The notes beneath the pieces are model-generated. The model was not told the origin of the DNA. It saw only the letters and a list, made by a program, of their open reading frames with translations, and did no database searches. DNA of 64,000 nucleotides, taken from NCBI GenBank assembly GCA_035610835.1, contig CM069452.1, positions 64,814,368 through 64,878,367 of the forward strand. Direction: 5' to 3'. The translations under genes and the position numbers were made by a program. Position 1 is the first letter of the stretch. Each line of letters begins with the position of its first letter. Below, one piece after another: positions 34,442 through 45,497 of the stretch. This stretch comes from Ophiura sarsii. Its lineage: Eukaryota > Echinodermata > Ophiuroidea > Amphilepidida > Ophiuridae.

Positions 34442-37406
34442 GGCCAATTCCACCGTTACGGACGTTACAGATACATGCAACTTGCAACTTTTAATTGAAT
34501 AGCACATCTGTTTGCTGATAAGATAACACTTTATTTCTTAGTATGCTAGTAGCAAACACTCTAATGTTCAATATAATGAAGCAATTTTGTTTTAGCTTTC
34601 TTAGTTAATTAGCAACAAAAATTAGAAACGAGCGTTACGGACGTTACCTTGAAAGGAAGTGCCTTTTTGACTATGGTACATATCCTTAAATCTCTGTTCA
34701 GTTCCCTGTTTTATTTTTTTCTGTCATCTATATTGAGCAAGCCCTGACTCCATTCTATGTTAACATGAAAAGCAAGTTTGAAATTAGTACTCCCGTATCG
34801 TCCAACGCTGTTGATTTTAGTGTTACGGACGTTACATTTTGAAGCGTTACGGACGTTACAGGTATTAAAATCAATAATAAAACAAGATATATAATATCAA
34901 AATGGGACATTTTGTCCCTAATTTGTCATAATATCCATGTGTTTTTCTTGTGTTACTTTGATGTTAGGGACCGTTCATTATTTAAGGTGGTGGGCGGGGG
35001 GGGGGGGGGGGATAAACTATAGGGGGGTCATGTAACTTTCATATGTTAAAATAGGGGGGTTATGTAACTTTTTATTCTTGAACAGGGGGGGGGGGGCTTC
35101 GCGCATATTTTCTTAAAACCTATCGACTTCAAAAACTTTACTATCAGACGACTTCTGGACAGCAAATCGACGATATGGTGGAAAAAACATCTATATAATC
35201 ATCAACGGTCGAGACATTAGAGCCACAGGGCGTAATGTTACAAAATCCAATTTCAGGGTGCACTACACTAAATGGGGGTATCCCCTACCCTTAAGGACGG
35301 TGTTTAAAGCTAGAATCGGAAAGTATGTATCACAAAATCCTCAATTTAAAAAGACTTGACAGTAATACAATTGCGTAAATGCCTATGATTTTTGATTAAT
35401 TGTGATTAATGGGACATCACCATACACCCTGACTATAAACTGTGAATATCATCTAGGTAAATGTTGAGAGATCTTTGAAATTTGTGCTTTTTACTGGAAA
35501 CATTGGCGATTACGGCGACATTTCCAAGCTCATCAGAGAGGTAGTCAACTCCATGGGCATATTTTTGAAAATCGAGCAGGTCAACCTACCTATTTTTTTC
35601 ACTTCTTGGTAATTTCGTAATTTAGTGGTCTAAAACATAGTTTTATATCGGTGTTTTTGTACATATCCCTATGGAGCTCTATTTAGTGGTGTGACCCCTT
35701 CATGATTTCAAAATGTGATATGTTGCATGCTTTTCACCTCATTTCTGCTTTACACTAATGCTCACAAAAGTAGAACGTTTCACTGGATTATACGTTTCTG
35801 CTCAGAATGTTCTAACTTGTTCGGGTTATAAAGACTCACAAAACCATCCAAAATGTATAAATATGAGAAAAAAAATTCCAACTCGCTACGCTCGCCATTA
35901 CTAATTTCACACAATAAAAAGAAGGGGCATCATAAAATTATTGGCTGTTCAGATAGGGCACAAACAAAATTTGACAACGTAGGTTGCATGAACAAAATCC
36001 CCTTAAGTATGTGACAAGTTGATTTTTTCGAGGAAGGGCGGGGGGGGGGATGTGTTGTGTATAAAGCTACTGGTTAGCAGGGGGGTCATGTAATTTTCAG
36101 TTTCAGCTGTAGGGGGGGGGGGGGGGGGGGGGGGGGTTAGGTAATATTAACATACGAGTCTCGAATTTGTCCCCCCCCCCCCCCCCCCCTCCACCATAAA
36201 TAATGAACGATCCCTTAGTTGGTTAAAGTTGTAAAATAATGGAAGGGGTAGTCTGAAAACATCTATTTATGTTTTATGGCATATTTTCTGCAGAGTATGC
36301 TAATTTTTTTCATTCACACAAAGCTTGTTTGTGTTTTAGGTATCTATATTAAAGGTTATTAACATTACCCACTCTAACACTATCAAGTATATCTCTACCA
36401 CTGAAAATGGAAAAAATGTAATTTTTCTTATGAAAAACACTTGTTTTTCGTCACTTTAGAGGGCAAAAGTTTTCATACACAAAGATGTAACTGTCACAGA
36501 ACTGTTTAACATATTTTAAACAATGCTTATCAGAAACTACTCTGGAAGTTTCAAGTTCATAGCATAATATGTGGCAAGACAACACAGTATCAAAGAATAA
36601 CATAGTGTTACACTCCTGACTTGTCAACTTTGCAAATGTCAGCAGTACTTTTTCCTCAATTGGGCTACACTGACTATGTAGCAGTGCACAAGTCTAAACC
36701 ATTGTTGAAGAAAATGTGGTATAATTTGTCCAATTAGACCACATTTTTGACAAATTAATATTTTCAGTGTTACAGCTCACAAAGGTGTGTCATTTAGAAG
36801 CTCTTGAGTAAAAGCTGTAACGTCCGTAACGATTTATGTAACGTCCGTAACGATTTATGTAACGTCCGTAACGCTCGTTAAGGTATTTCTAATTATAGAT
36901 TTATTTATTTTTTCCTCAATGATTGAACCCATCACAAACTAACAGTGAATGTGTGATGTTATTAAAATCAGCCAATTAGTTTTCTCCCAGAGGAAAAAAA
37001 AGATAAAAAATGTTACGGACGTTACGCGATCCAATGGAAAAAATGAACTTAAAAATGATAACTCGCATTGCGCCTTTCGCAAGTGATATCACTTTTTTGC
37101 TTTTTACTTTCATTGGAAGCTTTATTTAGAATAACTAAATCACAAATAGCATTTAAAAAGCAATACTTTATATTACAAAAATAATACACTTTCTTAACTA
37201 GCTTTTTTCAAGCCAAATTAAAAAAGCATTATCCTTTTTGCGCACCTATTTTCAAACGATGATGTAATGACCAAAACGAACAAATTGAGGTGAGATCATA
37301 TCAGACTTGATAAATAGAGATATACCCCTTACCAACAATAGAGGAGAAAAACTTGTAAAACCAATTTGAAATTTGGCTGTTTTTCACATTTGGCATGGAA
37401 TTGGCC
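34442..37406. mobile_element. 3.0-kb DNA element with GGCCAATTCCA termini and ATAA duplication
   Basis: It starts GGCCAATTCCACCGTTACGG and ends TTTGGCATGGAATTGGCC. ATAA flanks both sides (34438-34441, 37407-37410). The uninterrupted left foldback arm (near 31650-31665, complement CATCATAAGTTTATT) is the empty site, which confirms a 4-bp duplication. Eight copies of GTTACGGACGTTAC lie near its ends: 34455, 34634, 34822, 34846 and 37012 forward; 36817, 36838 and 36859 reversed. No transposase frame is present. Superfamily unknown. Confidence 0.85.
34967..36214. mobile_element. PIF/Harbinger-like MITE nested in the GGCCAATTCCA element
   Basis: The ends are GGGACCGTTCATTATTTA and TAAATAATGAACGATCCC, with TTA on both sides (34964-34966, 36215-36217). 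TWA duplications and GGG-starting termini fit PIF/Harbinger. G-runs (about 34990-35010, 36112-36136) and a C-run (about 36172-36189) lie near the ends. GGGGGGTCATGTAACTTTC-like blocks are repeated inside. Confidence 0.8.
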
Positions 37407-37610
37407 ATAAGTTTATTAGTGTGCTTTATGTTGGCATTTTGGCGGCCATTTTGAAAATGGCTGAAAACTCATATAAAGCTACCGCTTTGAATTTGCTATC
37501 AGCCATATTCTGAAACTAGAGGTTAATACCTTTCCAAAAATCCAAGTTAGCCTTACTCCCTCAATATGGTACCGATGAGCAAAAATTTGGGTCCAGGCTC
37601 ATGGACTAAT

Positions 37611-39827
37611 TATGGATTCTTTTTCAACAAAAAAACTGCCCACATAACATGTGTATATTATCACAAAATATCAGTTTTCAAAATTTATAAGTATAAAAAT
37701 TATACCGAATTTAAGTCGGATACCCAAAAATCCATTATACAAATAAAATTGATACAAACTTGGTATTATATTGAAGAACAACTCATTTTCTATGGATCTT
37801 TATAATTTGTCAGTGTCCCCCCGTGGCCATATACTTCTTAATTCTGTGCCGAAACTAGCCTATTGACCAGTTTGTGCCTGTTTTCTAGATCATTTTAACC
37901 TTTTTCTCATTTAGTAGAAGAAAAATCCATTCTTCAAAAGACCTTAATTTTGAAGCAACCTTAAAAAAGAATTACCAGCATGAATTATATCAAATTAAAC
38001 CTACAACCCTCAGGAATCAACCACAAAATAAATTAACAGGATTTTAAAGAATTTGCTGTTAAAACATATTAACCAACAAATGATTAAAAATAGTAACCAA
38101 CTACAGGTTAAAGTTTAACCAACAGCTATTGGTTACGGTTTAACCATTTGTTTTAGTTAAATAGGGACAATCAAAGATTAAAGACTAAATTTACAAAATA
38201 TATCGAGGACCCAGAAACACAAGGCCTCATCTCCGTTTTTTCAAAAAAGCTATCTCAACAAATTTAGTATCATTTTAAAGCCCTAATAACAATAATCTGC
38301 CTGCAAAATGGCATTGGTATAGCTTTGGGTGCCGCCTGGGGATAATCCCATGCTTTGTTCTTTTTACAATAACTAGTCATCCCCTAATGTTACAAACACC
38401 ATTCTGGTCCCATTTTAAAGGATATTTAGTAGTCTTTAAGTATGTGGTTCAACAGACTTGTCAACTATTTGTAACAACTAATTAATTATGGATAAGACCA
38501 TGATCATCAGCTTTCTTCCTATTCGCTACACAGTTAACATGAATAATCAGCCTCAATTTACCGGATTTATAAAAATGACTATAACAGAAAAAGTGTTCAA
38601 CCTATGATAGCAAAAGTATACATTTTTGGAAAGCTTGTAACTAGAGGAATTCAGAAATGCAGTTTATATCAGGAAGGGTTCATCCTTTAACAAATATTTC
38701 TGAAAATTCTAAAAATATATTTTAAAAAATGGGAGATATTCACTAGCCGGTATAATTACCATACCGACGTAGTAACTTTGACAATGATATATCATCGAAT
38801 GGGTAATTTCATGAGGAATTCAAATATATAAAGTAAATAATGATAGGGGTATGTATAAAAAATATATGGATCTCAAATTAAAAATTAAAAAACTCTGATA
38901 TTTTTCCGAACATTTCCGATCATACCATTTTAGTTCTTGGTCGTACTATAATTTTGATGGCATATTTGGTTTCCTCATGCAATTTCCCTTCAGAAAATGT
39001 ATACGTTTACTACATCAGGGGGTATACAAGCAAATATAAATGTGTAATGTTAAAATCATGTCGCGAAATCCAAAATCCGTGTGTAACGCGAAAGGAGGCG
39101 AGCTTAAAACACATGACCATAGTCTTTTTCTCAAAATGGGAAAAATGGAGATAAGGCCTTGTGTTTCTAAGCCCTCGATATCAATGAATGCACTACCTTA
39201 AAAAACAAATTTCGTATAAAATTAGTAAACAAATATATAGAAAAAGTGGAAAACAGTGTTCTGAAATATTTTAAGCATACGAAAATCTATAGCAAATAAT
39301 GTATGTAAATTCTTTCAAATGCTGTTAATTTATTTTGTGGTTGCTATGGAAACAGATCAAAATGTCATATACGAAACCACCATATCAACTGTGCATCTAC
39401 ACAATTCAGATTCCTGAGGGTAGCAGGTTTAATTTGATATAATTCATGCTGGTTGTTCTTTTGAAGAATGGATTTTATTCTACTAAGTTAAGAAAAGCGT
39501 TAAAATGAGCTAGAAAATCGGCACAAACGGGTCAAAAGTGCTAGTTTCGGCTTAAAAGAGGTAAATGGCCACGGGGGACACTGAAAAATTATAAAGATGC
39601 ATAGGAAACAGGTTGATCTTCAATATAATACCAGATTTGTATCAATTTTATTTGTATAATGGATATTCATTTCCAGGGACATTAAATATGGGGGTGAATT
39701 TGGGCTAATTTTTGGAATTGTGGGTTCCTCACATATAATCATTAAACTTATGAATTTTGAAAACTGGTATTTATTGATAATATACACATGTTATGTGGGC
39801 AGTTTTAAAATGTAAAAAAAATCCATA
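37611..39827. mobile_element. 2.2-kb foldback element nested in the right arm
   Basis: The ends TATGGATTCTTTTT and AAAAAAAATCCATA, and the inner phrase AACTGCCCACATAACATGTG with its complement near 39785, define the arms. Further mirrored blocks are CCTCAGGAATC and GATTCCTGAGG. The left foldback arm near 31455-31475 (complement CATGGACTAAATGTAAC) gives the empty site. The duplication is A/T-rich, 2-3 bp, not resolvable. Non-coding. Confidence 0.8.
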
Positions 39828-40212
39828 ATGTAACAATACGTTTGCTATTATAGGAAGGCAAAATGTATTCATGAGAAGAAATGTGAAATTTGCATTAATT
39901 GTTCCAAAAATGACACTCTTACCTAAGAAAAAAGACCGGGAACCCCCTCAAAGGTGATATAGAATGATGGACAATTTAATTACCTTTACGATGACACCAA
40001 ATGTGACATTTTTCATTGATTTCCTAATATTTGACCTTTAGTGACCTCTGGATGACCTCTATTTGACCTCTACTTGACCTCTTCTCCGGGTACAACATTC
40101 ACAACCATGATTTTCAGATGCGAAATGAATATACCTTTCCAATTATATATGTTGTGGAGGTGATTACCTCCGGTAGGGGTAAAATCTTTATTAAGGCCGC
40201 AGCACTATTAGA

Positions 40213-40719
40213 AATGGGTACCGTTTTGTCCAAAATCACCCTTGGAAATGGGTAGGTGTTTTGAATCTTCAGCCGGACACCCCGAGCAAACCAAATCCGA
40301 GCCCCCACCCCCACCCGATGCGAATACATGAATAATTAGGAAACTCGATTGAAAATGGGTCAAATTTCGCGAGATTTCAACAACAACAAATCTCTGAATT
40401 TCATGAATTGTTACCGTAATGGAAAATAATTTAATTTAGCCTAAATTGAACATGTTGAGTGTATGTGGTCGTCTGCATTTCCTCAATATCTGTTTGAGGA
40501 TCTGATCAGGGATTTTATACACATTCAACCATTCCATTCTGGAAACGCCGTTTCCGCCCCCCCCCCCCCCCCCCCCCCCCGTAGATTTCGTAGCCCTGCT
40601 GATCTCCCCTATGGATGAGAAACGTCTGCATTGTTTCGATCATTGCTTTTAATAAGAAAAGCTCTTCATTAACCTATTTTTCAATCTTTCCCCCTTTTTT
40701 CTATTAATTCAAATTGCAG
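40213..40719. other. End of SLC5 intron 1
   Basis: It contains a C-run at about 40557-40580. The intron ends in a pyrimidine tract (CTTTCCCCCTTTTTTCTATT) and AAATTGCAG. Confidence 0.6.
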
Positions 40720-40785
40720 TATTTTGAACTACGATTCAACAAGGGAATACGATTATGTGTAGTGTCAGCTTTCATAATATGGATG
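40720..40785 (+). CDS. SLC5 symporter, exon 2 (residues 116-137)
   Basis: The 22-codon exon reads YFELRFNKGIRLCVV and then SAFIIWM, between TTGCAG and GTAAGT, both phase 0. It joins exon 1 (…IISAYE) to give the conserved S-x-Y-E-Y-x-E-x-R-F segment of SLC5 proteins. This lies at the cytoplasmic start of the helix continued in exon 3. Length and phase fit a normal constitutive exon, though it lies 17.6 kb from exon 1. Confidence 0.92.
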
Positions 40786-41807
40786 GTAAGTGATATCAAA
40801 AATTCCTCAAAAAAGTTTGAATTTTTTCAATCACCAATTTAAAGAAATTTGTTGATATATTCATATTGTGATATGTATCAATACAAAGCTGATTTTTTCT
40901 TCTTTCCAACGATACCTAATTCACTACTATTTTCTGGTCAAAAGAACAACACTGTCGTCTGTTCATCGAAGTGCTATATTGACAACTAAACAGTTAAGAG
41001 TGATGTGGTGATTTTGGCACATTCATATTGAAACCTACCCATATTCTCAAGCAAGTTGCTTTAGCAAGTGATTGCTACAATTTTGGTATCATTGGAAAGG
41101 TGAACACATCCGTCTTTCATTGATGTGTAACACTCTACGAACATATAGGTCATTGAAAGAAATATTCGAACTTTTTTGAGGGGTTTACTTTTATGGTCGC
41201 TTAAAGGTGTATTTTCTGATCACTTTTTTTGTGGCTATGATTTTTGTTCACATCAAGATTTTTTGATATCAGAAGAATCCCAATATTTCTCCCATTATGT
41301 CTATGAAATCTTACGCCAGAAATGTTCCATTCAGAAATTAGAGGCTAACATGTGGTGACTTACTGCAAGCGGTGGTTACTGACCAGCAGCCAGTTTGTGA
41401 ACTACTCAAAGGGCAAATTTCTTGTGACCTTGTGCTTCTAAAATAAGAACCATTGGAGTTATGCAACTTAAACTTCGGAATGCCACAATTTTCATATAAA
41501 ATAGAAAACATAAAGTTGAAAGTCGGGCCAGCAATCAGAACATCTACCTTTAAATAATAATAATAATGCAAGCACGTGCATATAAAAGTGATTGTATGGC
41601 GCACATACATATTGAAATGGTCTGTGCAGTGTTATATGATCTGGTTCTGGCTAATCAGAGGGCATTTGGCGTCTTTTAAGACACCACACCGCCATACCAC
41701 ACCGCCAATTATCGTGCCTATTGGATCACATGATAAAGGAGGGTAACAAAAAGCCAATTTTCTCGCTTATAAAGACGCTGGATTTTTCAATTTGATATTT
41801 TCCTTAA
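40786..41807. other. SLC5 intron 2, first part
   Basis: No gene or repeat is recognised before the element at 41808. Short frames at 41176-41358 and 41338-41610 have no motif. Confidence 0.4.
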
Positions 41808-42661
41808 AGGCCCTGTCACACCATAACGTATCGCCTCAACGTATGCCAACGTATGCGAAATATCGAAAAATACGTTGGTGTACGTTGGTGTACGCTGATA
41901 TAAGTTAGGGGTACGTTGGGGATACGTCGTTTACGTTAAGAGCACGCTGTGATACGCTGTGACAATTTGGAACACGTCGAGCCCGCGAAAAATATTGAGC
42001 ATGCTCAAAATTTCTCGACGTACTCAACGTGTGCTTAATACGTTCTGCATAAGTTCCTGGTAAGTTTGTGGTACGTTAAATATACGTTGACATACGCTGA
42101 AATACGTTAGACATACGTTGACATACGCTGACATACGTTAGAGGTACGTTACTCGTCGTAAGTTATAGGTTGGACCTATAGATTTACCCTTCTAGATATT
42201 TTAATAGTTATCATCTAGGCTGCGTTTACTTGAACTGGCAACACTTGTCCCGCCGTGTACGGAACTCAATTTCTGCAGCGGCATAAGTCACGTGTTCGTT
42301 GTACGCCGAGGATACGCCGAGGATACGTCGAACACGGCAGACATACGCTTCGGATACGTTAAGCATACGTTGGTATACGCTCGCCGATCGCATACGCTGT
42401 GATACGCTGTCATAAGTTTGTTATAAGTTAGTGATACCCTATCAATACGTTAGTCATACGCTATGTATACGTTTAATACGCTATGGATACGCTATGGATA
42501 CGTCCATTCCATCACCGATGTCGACTTTTCCTACGCAATTCGTTGGGAAGTTGGACGTTCTTGGACGTTCTTGGACTCTGACAATTTTCGAGCTATTTTT
42601 TGAATACGTCGGCATACGTTCAGGCCACGTTCAGGCCATACGCTATGGTGTGACAGGGCCT
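41808..42661. mobile_element. DNA element made of reiterated TACGTT/TACGCT words
   Basis: The terminal repeats are AGGCCCTGTCACACCATAAC on the left and GCTATGGTGTGACAGGGCCT on the right (24 bp, one mismatch). They are flanked by TAA at 41805-41807 and 42662-42664. The interior is almost wholly built of 8-12 bp words such as GTACGTTGG, ATACGCTG, ATAAGTTAG and ATACGTTAG. It has no coding capacity. GGCCCTGTCACAC termini are widespread among animal MITEs. Confidence 0.88.
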
Positions 42662-42664
42662 TAA

Positions 42665-43924
42665 AGGTCATGATATCATCGATCATTTAATCACAAAAAC
42701 TATATACGATGACCCTGAAAGTTCCGAGAAATAAGCTCCTGAATAAGTGCCGAAACCTTATGAGAAAAGGCTGATTGTCATTTACTGGCGTGGTATCTTA
42801 AGATTTTTTAGATTTTTTAAATATGATGAAATTCTATTAGATTGAGTCTGCATGAATCTATTTTGGTGATCAAAAGTGATCTCAAAATGTTTAAATTATT
42901 TAAAAAAATTGGAAATGCACTTTTTCCTATTCTGCTATCTACTGAAGATAGCATAAACTTACTAAATGAAGAATGCTCAATAGTCAAATAGTATGTTTAA
43001 GCATTTGTACCTTGTTTATTCATAGACACCATTACTGATTACAACTTAGAATGATATAGGGAAGTTTTATCTCATTAAATTGATTGAAAATACGGAGTCT
43101 TTGATTTCTCTCGTTCTCGTTTACTACTGTATTTGGGGGGGGGGGGGACGACAGAAAACTTTAATATTTTTAGACTTGTTTAAGCTGATAGAATGATATA
43201 AAACAAATTCTTCTATAAACTTATGATAAAGATTCCTTCTAAAGTGGCAAACTTGCTACAAAGTAATGGTTCAATGCAGGTGTGACTGTCTGTATGACTT
43301 CAAAATCCAATATTCTAACACGTCGTCAAAATCCAGGATTAAGCAACTTAGACATTTTTTCTTCTTCAAAAAATGCACATTCTGTGTGTGAGATGAGAGC
43401 AACTCTTTTCTCAACACATTGTCACTGTCAATCTTCTAATACCAGAAATGCCTACCAACACATTTAAATCAACATTAAAACAAAATAGATCCAGCTGATT
43501 TAGTGGAGGAAGGTTTTGCATCATTGATGCCCTTGTTCTGTCATGGGCCGAAATGGTCTAGGATGAATTGAAATACAAAATGTGATGTTTTGAAGAACTT
43601 GTTTATGAATTAAAGTATAACATTTGTTTCTCAGTTCATGTTAAATCTAAACACATTACCATGAATTTTTTTTTATCACAATACATTGTTTATATGTCCA
43701 AGAATGTCCCCATTAGGTTTTAATTCGCTTACTTCTGGTGAAATGCCAAAAATATAGCGATATAAATGCATAATCATTTAAGAAATATATCACGGTATGT
43801 ATGTCGGTAGCCATCCCATGCTAAAGTATTTCCAGGTTATTTAGAAAGTGATAAGAATACGAATAATTTAACGAATTGCATAATACTAATATTCTGGTTG
43901 CTTTATTTCCCATTTATTTTCCAG
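42665..43924. other. SLC5 intron 2, remainder
   Basis: Nothing coding. It has a G-run at about 43135-43147. The intron ends CCATTTATTTTCCAG. Confidence 0.5.
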
Positions 43925-43976
43925 CTTTTGTTTCTGGGTTTGGTCATGTACGGGCCGGCTTTAGCTTTAAATGTTG
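43925..43976 (+). CDS. SLC5 symporter, exon 3 (residues 138-154)
   Basis: The 52-nt exon encodes LLFLGLVMYGPALALNV plus the first base of a split codon, before the donor GTAAGT. The Y-[GA]-P-A-L-A-L-N motif is characteristic of SMCT/SMVT/NIS-type SLC5 members. It lies in the transmembrane helix that precedes the V-T-G-x-x-L-W loop, which exon 4 supplies. The frame (phase 1 out) fits the TT that opens exon 4. Confidence 0.92.
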
Positions 43977-45497
43977 GTAAGTTAACATGTTACATCAAAT
44001 TAGGCCAAACAAATTTAATATTTTGCCTCAGCGACCCGCACACATTGCTTTTATACAGGCCAAAGTGGACAAAATATTAAGGGTCCCATGAGGGCCCTCT
44101 GTGGTCCCACGATCGATATTGGCTGGGACCCCTGTGTCAAATAGTTCTGAAGTGCAAGTCATTATAAAGAACTCTCACAGCTTTTCATGGAACCCTTTTT
44201 CCCGTATTTTAGGGTTCTATAAGGAACCATTTACTCAGGAAGAACCATTCATTCTGGGTTTGGAACCATGTGTATCCTTCTTAGAACCATTAAATGTTCC
44301 TTGAGTGCAGAAGGTTCAACATCGAACCCCGAGCTTACTCAAAGAACCCTTTCCGAACCATTTTTGCTGAGAGTGTACACGCGGCAGCCGTTTAAATTTG
44401 TTTTAAACATTTCATTGCGTTTCAAAAAAGCACCTTTTTACACACAAAAAGAGCTATGTCCTATGCGATTTTTTTTTAAATTTTATAAAAATCGAAATAT
44501 CTTCAATAGTTTTGATTTTGCTATTTTGTCATTTTTTTAACTAGTTTGTTTCGGCGATACTCGACAACTTTGTGACTGAGAACACACATTCAACTAACTT
44601 TGATCAAGAGAACACATGCGTACAATGTGCATTGATCATATGTCTGATTACTATTATTAAAAAGGCAAAATCAAAACTATTGAAGATATTTGGATTTGCA
44701 TTAAATAAAGAATAAATTTTAAAAAATCGCATAGGACATAGCTTTTTTAATAAAAAGGTGCTTTTTTGTTGGCCTTATGAAACTAAAAACGTTAAAAAAA
44801 CTTCAAAAGAAAAATAACTATTCTGAATGCTTTAAAATAGGTTGATTAATGTAAAAGCCTTAAGGCATACGTGTGTAGGTCCACTTCTAGCTTACACATG
44901 TTCATTTAGAGACAGATGAAATAAAGTTAAGATGGAGAAATCTCAACCTTGAGATATACCCAAAAGGATCTAGCTGGTAAAAGTGGACAGGGTTGTGAGA
45001 AAAGGGAAAAGTATATCACTGTCAGATATGGAGATGCATGGGAACAAACGTCAAAATGACTATGGCAACTTTCTGTCCAATATAATCATTAATAAACGAA
45101 ATAATCCGTGCGGAAAGAACAAGGGAACCAACCGAAAGATCCCAATAGATTTGGAGGGTTTTGCAAAACTGTTCGTGATTTTTTTATCATCAAGGTTTAA
45201 TATTATCATGCGCATTCTTTATCAAGTTGTTGTCATATGATTATGATAACCCCGATTTTGTGGGGTTGTGTGGTTTTTTTGTGAACATTGCTGGAAATAA
45301 CAAGTGTACTGTCGGATTTCTGAACTCGTTTATCTGCCGGTTCGGGACGCCGCGTCACCCGAACCACCGGTCTCAAGTTTCTGTCTCGACGGCTATTCTC
45401 AAAAGTTGACAGCTTGATAGTAAAAAAGAAAAAAAGAAAGAAAAAAAACCCCGTTTTCCCGCAGAACAAGTTTTTTTCCTTCGTCGCCTTACGAGTA
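43977..45497. other. SLC5 intron 3 before the acceptor array
   Basis: It contains a MITE-like stretch (about 44050-44385) with repeated GGTTCTATAAGGAACCAT-type words, ending AGAGTGTAC. A foldback follows, with arms at about 44400-44540 and 44655-44790 (ATAGTTTTGATTTTGC against GCAAAATCAAAACTAT). Nothing coding is recognised. Confidence 0.55.

Larger units (their letters stand above)
31095..40212. mobile_element. 9.1-kb foldback (giant inverted repeat) with nested insertions
   Basis: The left arm (about 31095-32980) and right arm (about 33103-40212, minus inserts) are reverse complements at moderate divergence. Matching landmarks are CCGGAGGTAATCACCTCCAC at 31139 against its complement at about 40150-40172, GCTACCGCTTTGAATTTGCT at about 37479 against its complement near 31571, and TGGAGTCTATACCATTCAAT at 33110 against its complement near 32960. 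Each arm contains about seven tandem units of 165-190 bp carrying AAAATGGCCGCCAAA-like phrases. Without the inserts at 34442-37406 and 37611-39827, the element would be about 3.9 kb. No transposase is seen. Confidence 0.85.
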
